Source of the DNA: Bacillus massilinigeriensis
Lineage (GTDB): Bacteria; Bacillota; Bacilli; Bacillales; Cytobacillaceae
Reading direction: 5' to 3'
Assembly: GCF_900117315.1 (NCBI RefSeq)
Contig: NZ_LT630337.1
Coordinates: forward strand, 423,033 to 487,032
Length of the DNA: 64,000 bases
The translations under genes and the position numbers were made by a program. Shown here in pieces: positions 27,759-35,815 of the stretch. The stretch's first letter is position 1, and each line of letters begins with the position of its first letter. A model generated the notes under the pieces. That model did no database searches, was not told the DNA's origin, and saw only the letters and a list, made by a program, of their open reading frames with translations.

Positions 27759-27948
27759 TAATTGCTAAGGTTGCAATCAGAGAAACTTCCACTAAGTCTT
27801 TTTCGTTTATTAATAATTTGCATAGATGGAAGCAGAAAAACGCCTGCTTAGCTTCTAAAGTGGAAAAAAATAATGTTTGAGATGAATTCCTGGCCACATA
27901 ATCCATTGAAACCCTTGAAAAACTGAAATGATAAACCCCACAATAACA

Positions 27949-28075
27949 GATATCCGCGATAATTTTGATTTATCCGCGATAATTTGAATATATCCGCGAT
28001 TTTTTCCATATATCCGCGATTATTTGAATATATCCGCGAGAATTGCCATTTTATCCGCGATGAGGATTTTCTAGC
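27949..28075. repeat. Array of ATATCCGCGA units
   Basis: Six units of (A/T)TATCCGCGA spaced 18-22 nt. This is the inverted counterpart of the array at 1227-1355 and shares its border sequence: TGAGGATTTTCTAGC here at 28061-28075 mirrors GCTAAAAAACCTCA there. Confidence 0.75.
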
Positions 28076-28103
28076 TTTATAGAGATACCTATTATGTGTT
28101 AAT

Positions 28104-28146
28104 CACTCACTCTGGCGAATGAAAATGCCAAGGTGAGTGTTTTTTT
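28104..28146 (+). terminator. Strong Rho-independent terminator
   Basis: Stem CACTCAC..TGGC (28104-28116) with GCCA..GTGAGTG (28127-28139), then TTTTTTT. No intact gene lies directly upstream on this strand; it may be left from a deleted gene or serve the far end of the sugar ABC operon. Confidence 0.8.
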
Positions 28147-28195
28147 GTAACGTATGGACTCTACAGACATGTGGTGCCAGATACATTTTCAAGAA

Positions 28196-28325
28196 GGAAG
28201 CAAGGAGAATCGTCCCCCTGCTTCGGAAGCAAAGAACCGTCCCCCTGCTTCCCCTTGCTTCGTCCCCCTGCTTCGGAAGCAAAGAACCGTCCCCCTGCTT
28301 CCCCTTGCTTCGTCCCCCTGCTTCG
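28196..28325. repeat. 50-bp exact tandem repeat made of GGAAGCA/GAACCGTCCCC units
   Basis: Positions 28211-28260 and 28261-28310 are identical, and 28311-28325 begins a third copy. The array stops one base before the TGA stop of tnrA (complement 28326-28328). Confidence 0.92.
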
Positions 28326-28655
28326 TCAAGGTCTCTTTTGTATACCGAATCGGGCGTTAATTTGACCTTGGATCATTTCCTTGCGAGCTGCATTTTCATC
28401 GAGTTTCTGCTTTTTCTTCTTCATTTCTTGGCGGATTTCATAGGTTTGAAATCCATCCTCTAGCATTTCGGCGATATTCATTAATGTTTCAATGTCGGAA
28501 AATGAATATTTTCTTGTTTTTCCATTTGTTCTTTCTGGAAAAATCAATTGTCTTTCCTCATAATAACGGATTTTCCTTTCAGAAAGTCCTGTTAATTCAC
28601 ATACCGTTCCAATCGTAATTACTTTTTTATCTTTATAAGAAGATGAGTCTGCCAT
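28326..28655 (-). CDS. tnrA: MerR-family nitrogen regulator TnrA
   Basis: 109 residues. SYKDKKVITIGTVCELTGLSERKIRYYEERQLI is the MerR-type HTH and wing of GlnR/TnrA, and the C-terminal segment ARKEMIQGQINARFG is the TnrA tail that feedback-inhibited glutamine synthetase captures. Placement beside amtB supports TnrA rather than GlnR, since in Bacillus TnrA activates amtB under nitrogen limitation. GAGGTGA precedes ATG 28655. The stop codon abuts a tandem repeat array, so no ordinary terminator follows. A TnrA-like box lies upstream at 28735. Confidence 0.92.
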   Translation of the reverse strand: MADSSSYKDKKVITIGTVCELTGLSERKIRYYEERQLIFPERTNGKTRKYSFSDIETLMNIAEMLEDGFQTYEIRQEMKKKKQKLDENAARKEMIQGQINARFGIQKRP

Positions 28656-28734
28656 GCTTTCACCTCACTAAAGTATATGAAGTAAATCATTAATTGCATT
28701 TCCAAGGAGATATGTTTGATAATTTTACGTTAAA

Positions 28735-28751
28735 TGTTATTAAATATTACA
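28735..28751. promoter_or_regulatory. TnrA/GlnR box near tnrA
   Basis: TGTTATTAAATATTACA matches TGTNANAWWWTNTNACA at all but one fixed position. It lies 80 nt upstream of tnrA and may serve autoregulation. Confidence 0.7.
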
Positions 28752-28841
28752 TCAATTATAACATATTCAGCTCGAAATGTTGTATGAATTTTCAAATTCT
28801 TAATAAAATGGGCTAAAATGTCTATAGATAACTAAAAACCA

Positions 28842-28858
28842 CGTTAGAAAACCTTACA
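28842..28858. promoter_or_regulatory. TnrA box of amtB
   Basis: CGTTAGAAAACCTTACA has two departures from TGTNANAWWWTNTNACA. Its centre is about 51 bp before the predicted transcription start, the position where TnrA activates in B. subtilis. Confidence 0.75.
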
Positions 28859-28864
28859 TAATTG

Positions 28865-28894
28865 TTGTTGAGAGATTTTCTTACCAGATATAAT
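28865..28894 (+). promoter_or_regulatory. Promoter of the amtB operon
   Basis: TATAAT at 28889-28894 with a poor -35 region (TTGTTG at 28865, 18-bp spacer), as expected for an activator-dependent promoter. Confidence 0.6.
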
Positions 28895-28936
28895 GGGAAC
28901 AACAAAAATATCATTTTCGAAGGAGTGGATGATTAG

Positions 28937-30208
28937 ATGGATGTTGCAGTATTAATGGATAACCTTTGGGTTATTGTTGGTGCGATATTAGTCTTCTTAA
29001 TGATTGGCGGGTTTATTTTACTCGAAGCAGGATCGACTAGAATGAAGAACGCAGGTCATATTTCAGGGAAAACCATTTTCACAGCTGGTATTGGATCATT
29101 AGTTTTTTGGGCAGTCGGTTATGGATTTATTTATGGGGATGGAAATGCAATCATTGGATTATCAGATTTCTTTTATGGTGATACCTCAACAGTTGAGGAA
29201 GGATTGACTCCTGCTGTAGATTTTACGTTTCAAGTAATGTTTGCATTAGTTTCTCTGACAATTGCTTTTGGCGGATTTGCCGAACGAGCAAAATTATCTG
29301 CCTATGTAATTTTCGCGGTTCTTTTCTCAGCATTTGTTTACCCGGTTGTTGCCCATTGGATTTGGGGAGGCGGTTGGTTATCAGAACATGGGAAACAAGA
29401 TTTTGCTGGATCAACGGTTGTTCATTTAACGGGGGCAATGGCTGCAATGGCTGCAACACTTGTGTTAAAACCACGTATTGGAAAATATAATAAGGATGGT
29501 TCATCTAATGATATTGCTGGTCATAACCAAGTATTCACTGCTTTGGGTGTTCTACTATTATGGGTAGGCTGGTTTGGATTTAATGCTGGTAGTACTTTTG
29601 GTGTTACAGATGGATTCTTTGGATTTGTTGCATTAAATACTCAACTAGCGGCCGCTGCTGGCGCTGTTGCTGCTATGGCGACTGCTTGGATAGTTACTGG
29701 AAAAGCGGATGTTCCAACAACATTAAATGGTGCATTAGCTGGTCTTGTTGCAATCACTGCCTCTTGTGGATTTGTTGAACCTTGGGCAGCAGTAGTCATC
29801 GGTGCTGTTGGTGGAATTATGGTATTCTTCAGTGTTAGGATGTTCGACAAGGCTAGAATTGACGATCCTATTTTTGCTTTATCCGTCCATGGAACTGTTG
29901 GTGTTTGGGGTACACTTTCGAATGGATTATTTGCAATACCTTCTCTATCAACGGATATTGATTGGGGGCAAGCTGGATTATTCTACGGCGGTGGTTTCCA
30001 CCAATTAGGTGTTCAGGCATTGGGCGTTGTAGCTTCTGGACTCTATGCCTTTGTTGTATCATTCATTATTCTAAAAGTAATGGATCTGGTCATGAAGGGT
30101 ATCCGTGTATCAGAAGAAGAAGAAATTATTGGCCTGGATTTAAGTGAGCATGGAAGCTATGGGTACCCTGAAAGTATGCCAGAGCATAAAGGGAGAGCAG
30201 GTGCTTGA
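28937..30208 (+). CDS. amtB: Ammonium transporter AmtB (NrgA)
   Basis: 423 residues, 11 helices. FILLEAGSTRMKNAGH in the first helices, AGSTVVHLTGAMAA and FALSVHGTVGVWG with the two conserved pore histidines, and WVGWFGFNAGS identify an Amt channel that takes up ammonium. ATG 28937 has AAGGAG upstream. In B. subtilis amtB is followed by glnK; here no PII gene is present and a DUF294 protein and an exonuclease take that place. TnrA boxes upstream indicate activation under nitrogen limitation. Confidence 0.95.
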   Translation: MDVAVLMDNLWVIVGAILVFLMIGGFILLEAGSTRMKNAGHISGKTIFTAGIGSLVFWAVGYGFIYGDGNAIIGLSDFFYGDTSTVEEGLTPAVDFTFQVMFALVSLTIAFGGFAERAKLSAYVIFAVLFSAFVYPVVAHWIWGGGWLSEHGKQDFAGSTVVHLTGAMAAMAATLVLKPRIGKYNKDGSSNDIAGHNQVFTALGVLLLWVGWFGFNAGSTFGVTDGFFGFVALNTQLAAAAGAVAAMATAWIVTGKADVPTTLNGALAGLVAITASCGFVEPWAAVVIGAVGGIMVFFSVRMFDKARIDDPIFALSVHGTVGVWGTLSNGLFAIPSLSTDIDWGQAGLFYGGGFHQLGVQALGVVASGLYAFVVSFIILKVMDLVMKGIRVSEEEEIIGLDLSEHGSYGYPESMPEHKGRAGA

Positions 30209-30209
30209 A

Positions 30210-31220
30210 ATGGTTGTCACAAGCCATTCAGAAAACGATGAGCTTGATGAACAGATGAATCACTATTTTGAAATAAGACAATTAAGAAATGCTCATATTC
30301 ATAAGGTTTGGGATGATCCAATAGCTCTTAATCAGTTTCATGATACGTTAATAAAGGCAACTGTTCAGAAAGCAATTAAGAAAATAGAAAGTGAGTTTGG
30401 GGCTGCCCCTGCTCACTTTACTTTCTTTATTATGGGAAGTGGTGGAAGATCTGAACAATCGATTTGGAGCGATCAAGATCATGGCATTATTTTTAAAGGG
30501 GAAGAGATAATTAAACCCTATTTTTTAACATTAGGAAAAGAAATCTCTCAAGGACTATATGAGGTTGGTTACGAATTTTGTGATGGAAGGGTTATGTCGT
30601 CAAATCCAAGATGGTGCCATTCAATGAATACCTGGAAGGAGCAAGTTATCAATTGGCTAGATGAGGCAAGCTGGGAATCTCTCCGCTATTTTTCTACCTT
30701 TTTTGATTCAAAAGTAATAATAGGGGATGATCAGGATTTATTGGAGTTAAAAGAAATGGCATTGGAAAAATTGAAGGGAGAACCGTTACTCCTAAACCGT
30801 TTATACGAAAATATAAGTCATATAAAAAAAGGGATTGGAATTTTAGGTCAGCTATTACCTAATACGAAGGGGAAGGAAACGGGCAGTATTAATATAAAGG
30901 AAGTAATATTCTTCCCATATGTAAATTCCCTTCGATTGCTCTCAATTAAAGAAGGAATCTTGGAACCGTCAACATTAGCACGCTTCCAACAATTGCCTGA
31001 TAGCTATAGCAAAATAAAGGTTTATCAATATTCATTTTTAAGATTATTACATTTAAGGCTTTATTATAAAAAGAATGCCAATAGTTATGAAGATGTTCAC
31101 TTCCTAGATATTCATACTTTAAAAAAATCAGAAAAGCATGAGCTCAAGCAAATAATGAAAAATGGATATAGGCTTCTAACTGAGACGAAAGAGATTATTC
31201 ATAAAGGGTGTTCCTCATGA
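30210..31220 (+). CDS. DUF294-type nucleotidyltransferase
   Basis: About 337 residues. FIMGSGGRSEQSIWSDQDHGIIF carries the GS(G)xR..Q...SDxD motif of GlnD-like nucleotidyltransferases (DUF294), and the C-terminal half (about 190-330) is the helical DUF294_C domain. There is no CBS or cyclic-nucleotide-binding domain, unlike many DUF294 proteins. It may nucleotidylate a protein or make a nucleotide signal. It starts one base after the amtB stop region (ATG 30210; GTG 30201 is an alternative) and overlaps the exonuclease gene by four bases, so all three are translationally coupled. GlnD-like control of AmtB is an inference. Confidence 0.85.
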   Translation: MVVTSHSENDELDEQMNHYFEIRQLRNAHIHKVWDDPIALNQFHDTLIKATVQKAIKKIESEFGAAPAHFTFFIMGSGGRSEQSIWSDQDHGIIFKGEEIIKPYFLTLGKEISQGLYEVGYEFCDGRVMSSNPRWCHSMNTWKEQVINWLDEASWESLRYFSTFFDSKVIIGDDQDLLELKEMALEKLKGEPLLLNRLYENISHIKKGIGILGQLLPNTKGKETGSINIKEVIFFPYVNSLRLLSIKEGILEPSTLARFQQLPDSYSKIKVYQYSFLRLLHLRLYYKKNANSYEDVHFLDIHTLKKSEKHELKQIMKNGYRLLTETKEIIHKGCSS

Positions 31221-31951
31221 ACATGAATCAGATGGTTCACTTTGTTAGGCAATTATCTGGAAGACTTAGCCCGAGCATGTATACATCAATATCGAATCAA
31301 ACAGATGCAGCAAGTATAGCTTTTCTTAGACAGCTGCAAAAAGAAATAAAAAACGAAGATGTACTTAAAATTCCTTTTTCTGAATTAAAGGTGATAGTTT
31401 TTGATTTAGAGACTACAGGTTTTTTTCCGCACAAAGGCGATAGGATATTATCTATTGGTGCAGTTAAGTTGGAAGGTGATCAAATCCTAGAGGATGAAAC
31501 CTACTATTCCTTAGTGAATTGCAACACCCAACTATCACATGAAGTGAAGGAATTAACAGGTATATGTGAAGATGACCTTGCTAAAGCACCTCCTTTGGAG
31601 AAGGTGTTAAAAGAATTTTATCAATTTATTGGCACCTGTCCACTTGTTGCTCATCATGCTCATCATGAAAAAAGCTTTATGAAATATGAAACTTGGAAAA
31701 CACTAAAAATAAATTTTCAGCATCGGATTATGGATACATCTTTTCTCACTAAGATTGTAGAGCCGGAAAAAAGGCTAATAACCTTAGATGATTGCTGTAA
31801 ACATTATGGTATTCGTATTGAAAAAAGACACCATGCCTTACATGATGCTGTAGGGACAGCTAAGTTATGGACAGAAAGTGTTCGTCAAATCCAAAATTTA
31901 GGATATGAAAATCTATCGGAAGTATATTCTTATTTAGCAAAAATTCGCTAA
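31217..31951 (+). CDS. DEDDh 3'-5' exonuclease (DnaQ-like)
   Basis: 244 residues. After an N-terminal helical part of about 55 residues comes the RNase T/DnaQ fold: Exo I VIVFDLETTGFFP, Exo II VAHHAHHEKSFM and Exo III HHALHDAVGTAKLW with the catalytic His and Asp. It should hydrolyse nucleic acids or small oligonucleotides from the 3' end. The ATG overlaps the DUF294 stop in ATGA, with AAAGGG at 8 nt. Linkage to a nucleotidyltransferase and a transporter suggests it degrades a product of the partner rather than acting in replication. Confidence 0.88.
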   Translation: MNMNQMVHFVRQLSGRLSPSMYTSISNQTDAASIAFLRQLQKEIKNEDVLKIPFSELKVIVFDLETTGFFPHKGDRILSIGAVKLEGDQILEDETYYSLVNCNTQLSHEVKELTGICEDDLAKAPPLEKVLKEFYQFIGTCPLVAHHAHHEKSFMKYETWKTLKINFQHRIMDTSFLTKIVEPEKRLITLDDCCKHYGIRIEKRHHALHDAVGTAKLWTESVRQIQNLGYENLSEVYSYLAKIR

Positions 31952-32130
31952 GAAAAAGTAATTGTGTACAGTTATCACTATTGTATCCAATTGCTTTTTT
32001 TATTCAGAGAATTTCAATCCAAATAAAAATGAAGAACCTGAAACCATACTATTTTGAAAAAATAATGATATGATGAGTTTGCGATAATAATAGGGTGAGG
32101 AATGACCCATTTTTTGACGGAGGCTAGCTT

Positions 32131-33156
32131 ATGTACAGCTTTAAGAATGATTATAGCGAAGGTGCACATCCAAGAATATTAAATGCTTTACTTAAAACCA
32201 ATCTCGAGCAAGAGGAAGGGTATGGGGAGGATCGATATTCTCAAGAAGCAATAGAATTATTAAAGGATAGGGTTGAACGAAAAGATGTTGATATCCATTT
32301 CTTGGCGGGAGGGACACAAACCAACCTAACCGCTTTATCAGCCTTTTTAAGACCTCATGAGGCTATAATAGCCGCTAGTACTGGTCATATACTCGGTCAT
32401 GAGACGGGTGCTATTGAGGCAACAGGTCACAAAATTATTTCGATTCCTGTAGATGACGGAAAACTCAAACCTGTTCTTATAAAAGAGGTGCTTGAGGCTC
32501 ATACTGACGAGCACATGGTTAAGCCTAGGCTTGTATACATATCAAATTCGACCGAAATAGGTACTATATATAAGAAACGGGAATTGGAGCAGCTAAGTGA
32601 TTTTTGCAAAGAGAACCATCTTTTGTTGTATATGGATGGTGCAAGGCTGGGATCTGCTCTTTGTTCTGACGAAGGTGATCTTAAATTAAGTGATCTCCCC
32701 TCACTAGTGGATGCCTTCTATATTGGAGGAACAAAAAATGGTGCCTTAATAGGTGAGGCGCTGGTCATTTGTCGTGATACTCTAAAAGAGGATTTCCGAT
32801 ACCTTATGAAACAGCGAGGTGCTATTCTTGCAAAAGGGAGGCTGTTAGGTATACAGTTCCTTGAGCTTTTTCGAGACAATTTATTCTTTGACTTAGCAGA
32901 ACATGCTAATAAAATGGCAAAATTACTTAAAAATGAATTAAGTAAAGAGAATATAGAGTTTTTGACCTATTCGCCATCTAATCAAATTTTTCCTATTTTA
33001 CCGCTATCATTAATAGAAGCACTTCAAAAAAGATATTCCTTTCTTATTTGGGAGAAGGTTGATACTGACACCTTTACCATTCGATTGGTGACTTCTTGGG
33101 CAACAAAAGAAGACCAGGTGTTAGCCTTTATCGAAGACTTGAAAAAGGAAAAATAA
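32131..33156 (+). CDS. Threonine aldolase-like PLP enzyme (beta-eliminating lyase family)
   Basis: 341 residues of the fold type I low-specificity threonine aldolase group: NDYSEGAHPRIL at the start, FLAGGTQTNLTALS, HETGAIEATGHK, LYMDGARLGSAL with the PLP Asp, and GGTKNGAL with the Schiff-base Lys202. It would cleave threonine or allo-threonine to glycine and acetaldehyde. The GTKNG variant is common in the low-specificity subgroup. GGAGG precedes ATG 32131. It appears to have its own transcript. Confidence 0.88.
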   Translation: MYSFKNDYSEGAHPRILNALLKTNLEQEEGYGEDRYSQEAIELLKDRVERKDVDIHFLAGGTQTNLTALSAFLRPHEAIIAASTGHILGHETGAIEATGHKIISIPVDDGKLKPVLIKEVLEAHTDEHMVKPRLVYISNSTEIGTIYKKRELEQLSDFCKENHLLLYMDGARLGSALCSDEGDLKLSDLPSLVDAFYIGGTKNGALIGEALVICRDTLKEDFRYLMKQRGAILAKGRLLGIQFLELFRDNLFFDLAEHANKMAKLLKNELSKENIEFLTYSPSNQIFPILPLSLIEALQKRYSFLIWEKVDTDTFTIRLVTSWATKEDQVLAFIEDLKKEK

Positions 33157-33201
33157 TTTGTTCTGATGTTTAGTTTAAGGGAAAAGGAGACTTCTTTTCC
33201 C

Positions 33202-34125
33202 TTACACATTTGTTGTGGTTTCTAACTTTGCTTGGCTTTTTTTACGTTTAAATTGAATAATCAATTTGTCTAAATAGTAAACGACAATAATAAAAACGGA
33301 CATGATGCCAGAATATTCAATAATGACACTTAACGCGTTAGTATCTCCGGAATGTCCATTTTCCCCTTTGAACCCACCTCTTAGGTGATCAGTTTTCCCA
33401 AACTGACCTCCTTCACGGAAATTCCCCTCTGAAAAGTTTGGTTTTTGGAGTGGATGATCTCCCTTATCTAAATTTTCTTCAGAGAAATCCGGTCTTTCAA
33501 AGTGACCATCTCCACCCTGAAAACCATCATTTGGAAATTGTGAAGTGGATAAATTAAATATTCTTGTCGCCCCCTGTAGCTGCACGAAAAAATTTGTTGA
33601 GTACATTTGATAGACTCCAAAAATGAATATTGCAGCTGTAACAATTCTTGTAAAAATGGCAGCGTACCGTCTTGGTGTTTTGAATCTTATCCAATTTTTA
33701 AAGACATTCATTATCCATTTCCAATGCAAACCAAGATGAGCGGCTACAAAAATGAGAACTAAAAATGAAATGGAAATATGCGTAACTTTAAACCAATGTT
33801 CATTTCCAATATTAATATTCGGGAAAACCACTCTAGAAATAAGAATGCCGCTAATGATAATAAATGCCATTGAAATCAATAATAAGATGTTTAATAGATA
33901 GCCTAACTTTGTTTTAAAGGGTAACTTACGATCAAACAACCTAACAGATACTTTTTTTACCCATTTCCAATTGAGGAGCACATGGGTGAAAAATATTGCT
34001 GCTATTGCTAATCCTGCCATTTCATGAAAGGTTAATCCACCTAAAACACGCTTATTAAAAAATAATACAAACGTAACGGCCATTAAAATGTCTAATCCGA
34101 ACTTTACATACGTTAGCTTTATCAA
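33202..34125 (-). CDS. DUF4405 membrane protein with a Gly/Asp-rich outer loop
   Basis: 307 residues with about six helices. Paired histidines in HEMAGL...HVLLNWKW and HWFKVTHIS...HLGLHWKW fit the cytochrome b561-like DUF4405 family, suggesting two haems and a role in electron transfer. Between helices 5 and 6 lies a hydrophilic stretch of about 75 residues (about 195-270) with two similar copies, PDFSEENLDKGDH and PNFSEGNFREGGQ, probably outside the membrane. Start TTG 34125 has GGAGG 7 nt upstream. Function unknown. Confidence 0.75.
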   Translation of the reverse strand: MIKLTYVKFGLDILMAVTFVLFFNKRVLGGLTFHEMAGLAIAAIFFTHVLLNWKWVKKVSVRLFDRKLPFKTKLGYLLNILLLISMAFIIISGILISRVVFPNINIGNEHWFKVTHISISFLVLIFVAAHLGLHWKWIMNVFKNWIRFKTPRRYAAIFTRIVTAAIFIFGVYQMYSTNFFVQLQGATRIFNLSTSQFPNDGFQGGDGHFERPDFSEENLDKGDHPLQKPNFSEGNFREGGQFGKTDHLRGGFKGENGHSGDTNALSVIIEYSGIMSVFIIVVYYLDKLIIQFKRKKSQAKLETTTNV

Positions 34126-34520
34126 CTTTTATCCTCCTTTTTATGAAAAAAAGCTACTTCTATTAATTAATTGTTGTGCAGGAAAACGAGTATGCCTATC
34201 CTTATAGAAACTTCTATTCATCCAAGTAAAACATCATCTTTTTCTTATTATCAGTCTAACTATCATATATGAAAAATTAATGTCTAATCTTTTAAAAAAA
34301 TAGAAACAATCCTTGAATAGGTTAGAAAATGTTGATTTCGAAATGAGGGAAATATAAGGGATATAGAAGGGAAAAATGTTGGCAAATAAAAAGGCTTGAA
34401 GTCTTAAGATAAGACCAAGCCTTTTTCATTTTGGGATTTGATTGGGGTGTGGGTATCGTTTTATCCTTGAACGGTAGGAGTGTCTTTGTAGTGTCAGGCT
34501 CCTGATTGGGGTCAACTCTA
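34126..34520. other. Intergenic region with a bidirectional terminator
   Basis: 395 bp, no gene. It contains the hairpin at 34391-34423 and a fragment TGTCAGGCTCC near 34491 that resembles the palindrome family at 47134. Confidence 0.5.
34391..34423. terminator. Bidirectional Rho-independent terminator
   Basis: Two-step stem AAGGCTTG/CAAGCCTT (34391-34398, 34416-34423) with inner GTCTT/AAGAC, A-rich on the left and TTT on the right. It serves the minus-strand dehydrogenase gene that ends at 34521. Confidence 0.85.
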
Positions 34521-35597
34521 CTATTCTAAGATTATTTTTCTACCTTCCTTAGCTGATAATCTTATTGCATCAAGTACTTGCTGGATTCTCTGGCCATCTT
34601 TGAAATCAGCAAGATAAGCATGTTTTTTTCCAGAGATAATGGTTTCATAAAGGGCATCTAGCATTCTATGAAAAAAATTATAAAAACGAGCAGCTGCCTC
34701 AGGCATTGTCGAAGGAGCTGTTAGTTCCGGGGCTAATGGAACATCTTTAAATGATTCATCTTCATATGAAACAAAGACTTGATTATCATCAAGCATTACA
34801 AGTGTTCCTTGTTTTCCGAAAATTTCCAAGCAGAAGTTGTTCTTGACCTTACGTGCGGCCGAAACTAGTTCCATAGAAACCGTAGCACCATTTTCTAATG
34901 TACCAATTACTTGAAAGGCATCATCTGCAGTACGATACTCAACATCACCATCTGCCCCTACCTGTACAGGAATATGAATAGGTAGATTAGCGAATACCTC
35001 TTTAAACTGGCTATTTAGCCACCAGTGAAGTGAATCTATCATATGAGAACCAATGGCTCCAAGCATTCCCCCACCTTTCTCCTCTTTAGCTAACCATCTC
35101 CGTTTATTTGATGTCAGTGAATTGTAGTTAGGAAAAGTACAAGAATAACGGACATGCATAATCGTTCCTAGGTTGCCGCTATCAAGAATTTCTTTTACCT
35201 TTGTCCGAGCAGGTAGGAAACGAAACTCGTGGTTGATTAATCCAAATCTTTTGACCCTATCCCTTTCCAAAATCATTTCCTCAGTTTCTTTCTTATGTAA
35301 GGCCATCGGCTTTTCGCATAAAACATGTAATCCCTTCTCGTAAGCTGCGAGTACCATTTCCCGATGTAAATTGACCGCAGAGGCTACGACAACTAAATCT
35401 AATTGCTCCATTTCAAGCATAAGTCGCCAGTCGGTGTAAACATTCTGAATGCCGCTTGTATTTCTTGCTTCTTCAATATTTCCCCTAGTAACGCTTGCGA
35501 TAGCCACGACTTCGAAGCCATCATGGTAACTAATCATGGGTGCATGAACCTTGGCGCCAAATCCAGTACCAATTATTCCAACCCTAATTTTTTGCAT
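34521..35597 (-). CDS. Gfo/Idh/MocA-family oxidoreductase
   Basis: 358 residues. GIIGTGFGAKVHAP nucleotide-binding loop, LCEKPMALHKKE at about residue 98, and GGGMLGAIGSHMIDSLHWW in the C-terminal domain. An NAD(P)-dependent dehydrogenase for a sugar, inositol or biliverdin-like substrate; not specified by sequence. The start at 35597 (MQKIRVG) is chosen because GGGAG lies 8 nt before it; earlier ATGs at 35624 and 35606 lack good spacing. It stands alone, not in a sugar operon. Confidence 0.85.
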   Translation of the reverse strand: MQKIRVGIIGTGFGAKVHAPMISYHDGFEVVAIASVTRGNIEEARNTSGIQNVYTDWRLMLEMEQLDLVVVASAVNLHREMVLAAYEKGLHVLCEKPMALHKKETEEMILERDRVKRFGLINHEFRFLPARTKVKEILDSGNLGTIMHVRYSCTFPNYNSLTSNKRRWLAKEEKGGGMLGAIGSHMIDSLHWWLNSQFKEVFANLPIHIPVQVGADGDVEYRTADDAFQVIGTLENGATVSMELVSAARKVKNNFCLEIFGKQGTLVMLDDNQVFVSYEDESFKDVPLAPELTAPSTMPEAAARFYNFFHRMLDALYETIISGKKHAYLADFKDGQRIQQVLDAIRLSAKEGRKIILE

Positions 35598-35815
35598 TTC
35601 TCTCATCTCCCATCTAAGCTTCATAATCTAATATTAAATGGTAATGGAGAGTTTTGCCAATTTTAAGGTGCGCAAATTCGGATATAGTCGCTTTAAATAT
35701 TACCCCTTTCTGAATTTTGAAAATTTATTATAATTAAGTTTATAGGAAGAGAATGAATCTCAATATAATTTTGATTTTATTAGGGATGGGAATTTAATAT
35801 GAGGGATGAGATAAG

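Larger units (their letters stand above)
27426..28195. other. 770-bp gene-free region rich in repeats
   Basis: Holds two blocks of ATATCCGCGA units (27619-27667 and 27949-28075), an AAAAAGTACTC/GAGTACTTTTT hairpin at 27710-27758 and a strong terminator at 28104-28146. After the hairpin, 27759-27881 reads as about 40 codons without a stop (KVAIRETSTKSFSF...) but with no proper start; it may be a gene remnant. Confidence 0.55.

Noticed and set aside
27280-27906. 208-codon minus-strand ORF
   Set aside because: It runs through the repeat units, which lack stops in that frame, and overlaps the end of the ABC permease gene. The composition (repeated RTVPLL-like peptides) shows it is a repeat shadow.
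28137-28463. Plus-strand ORFs over the tandem repeat and tnrA
   Set aside because: Peptides are translations of the GAACCGTCCCC repeat, and the frames run into the antisense of tnrA.
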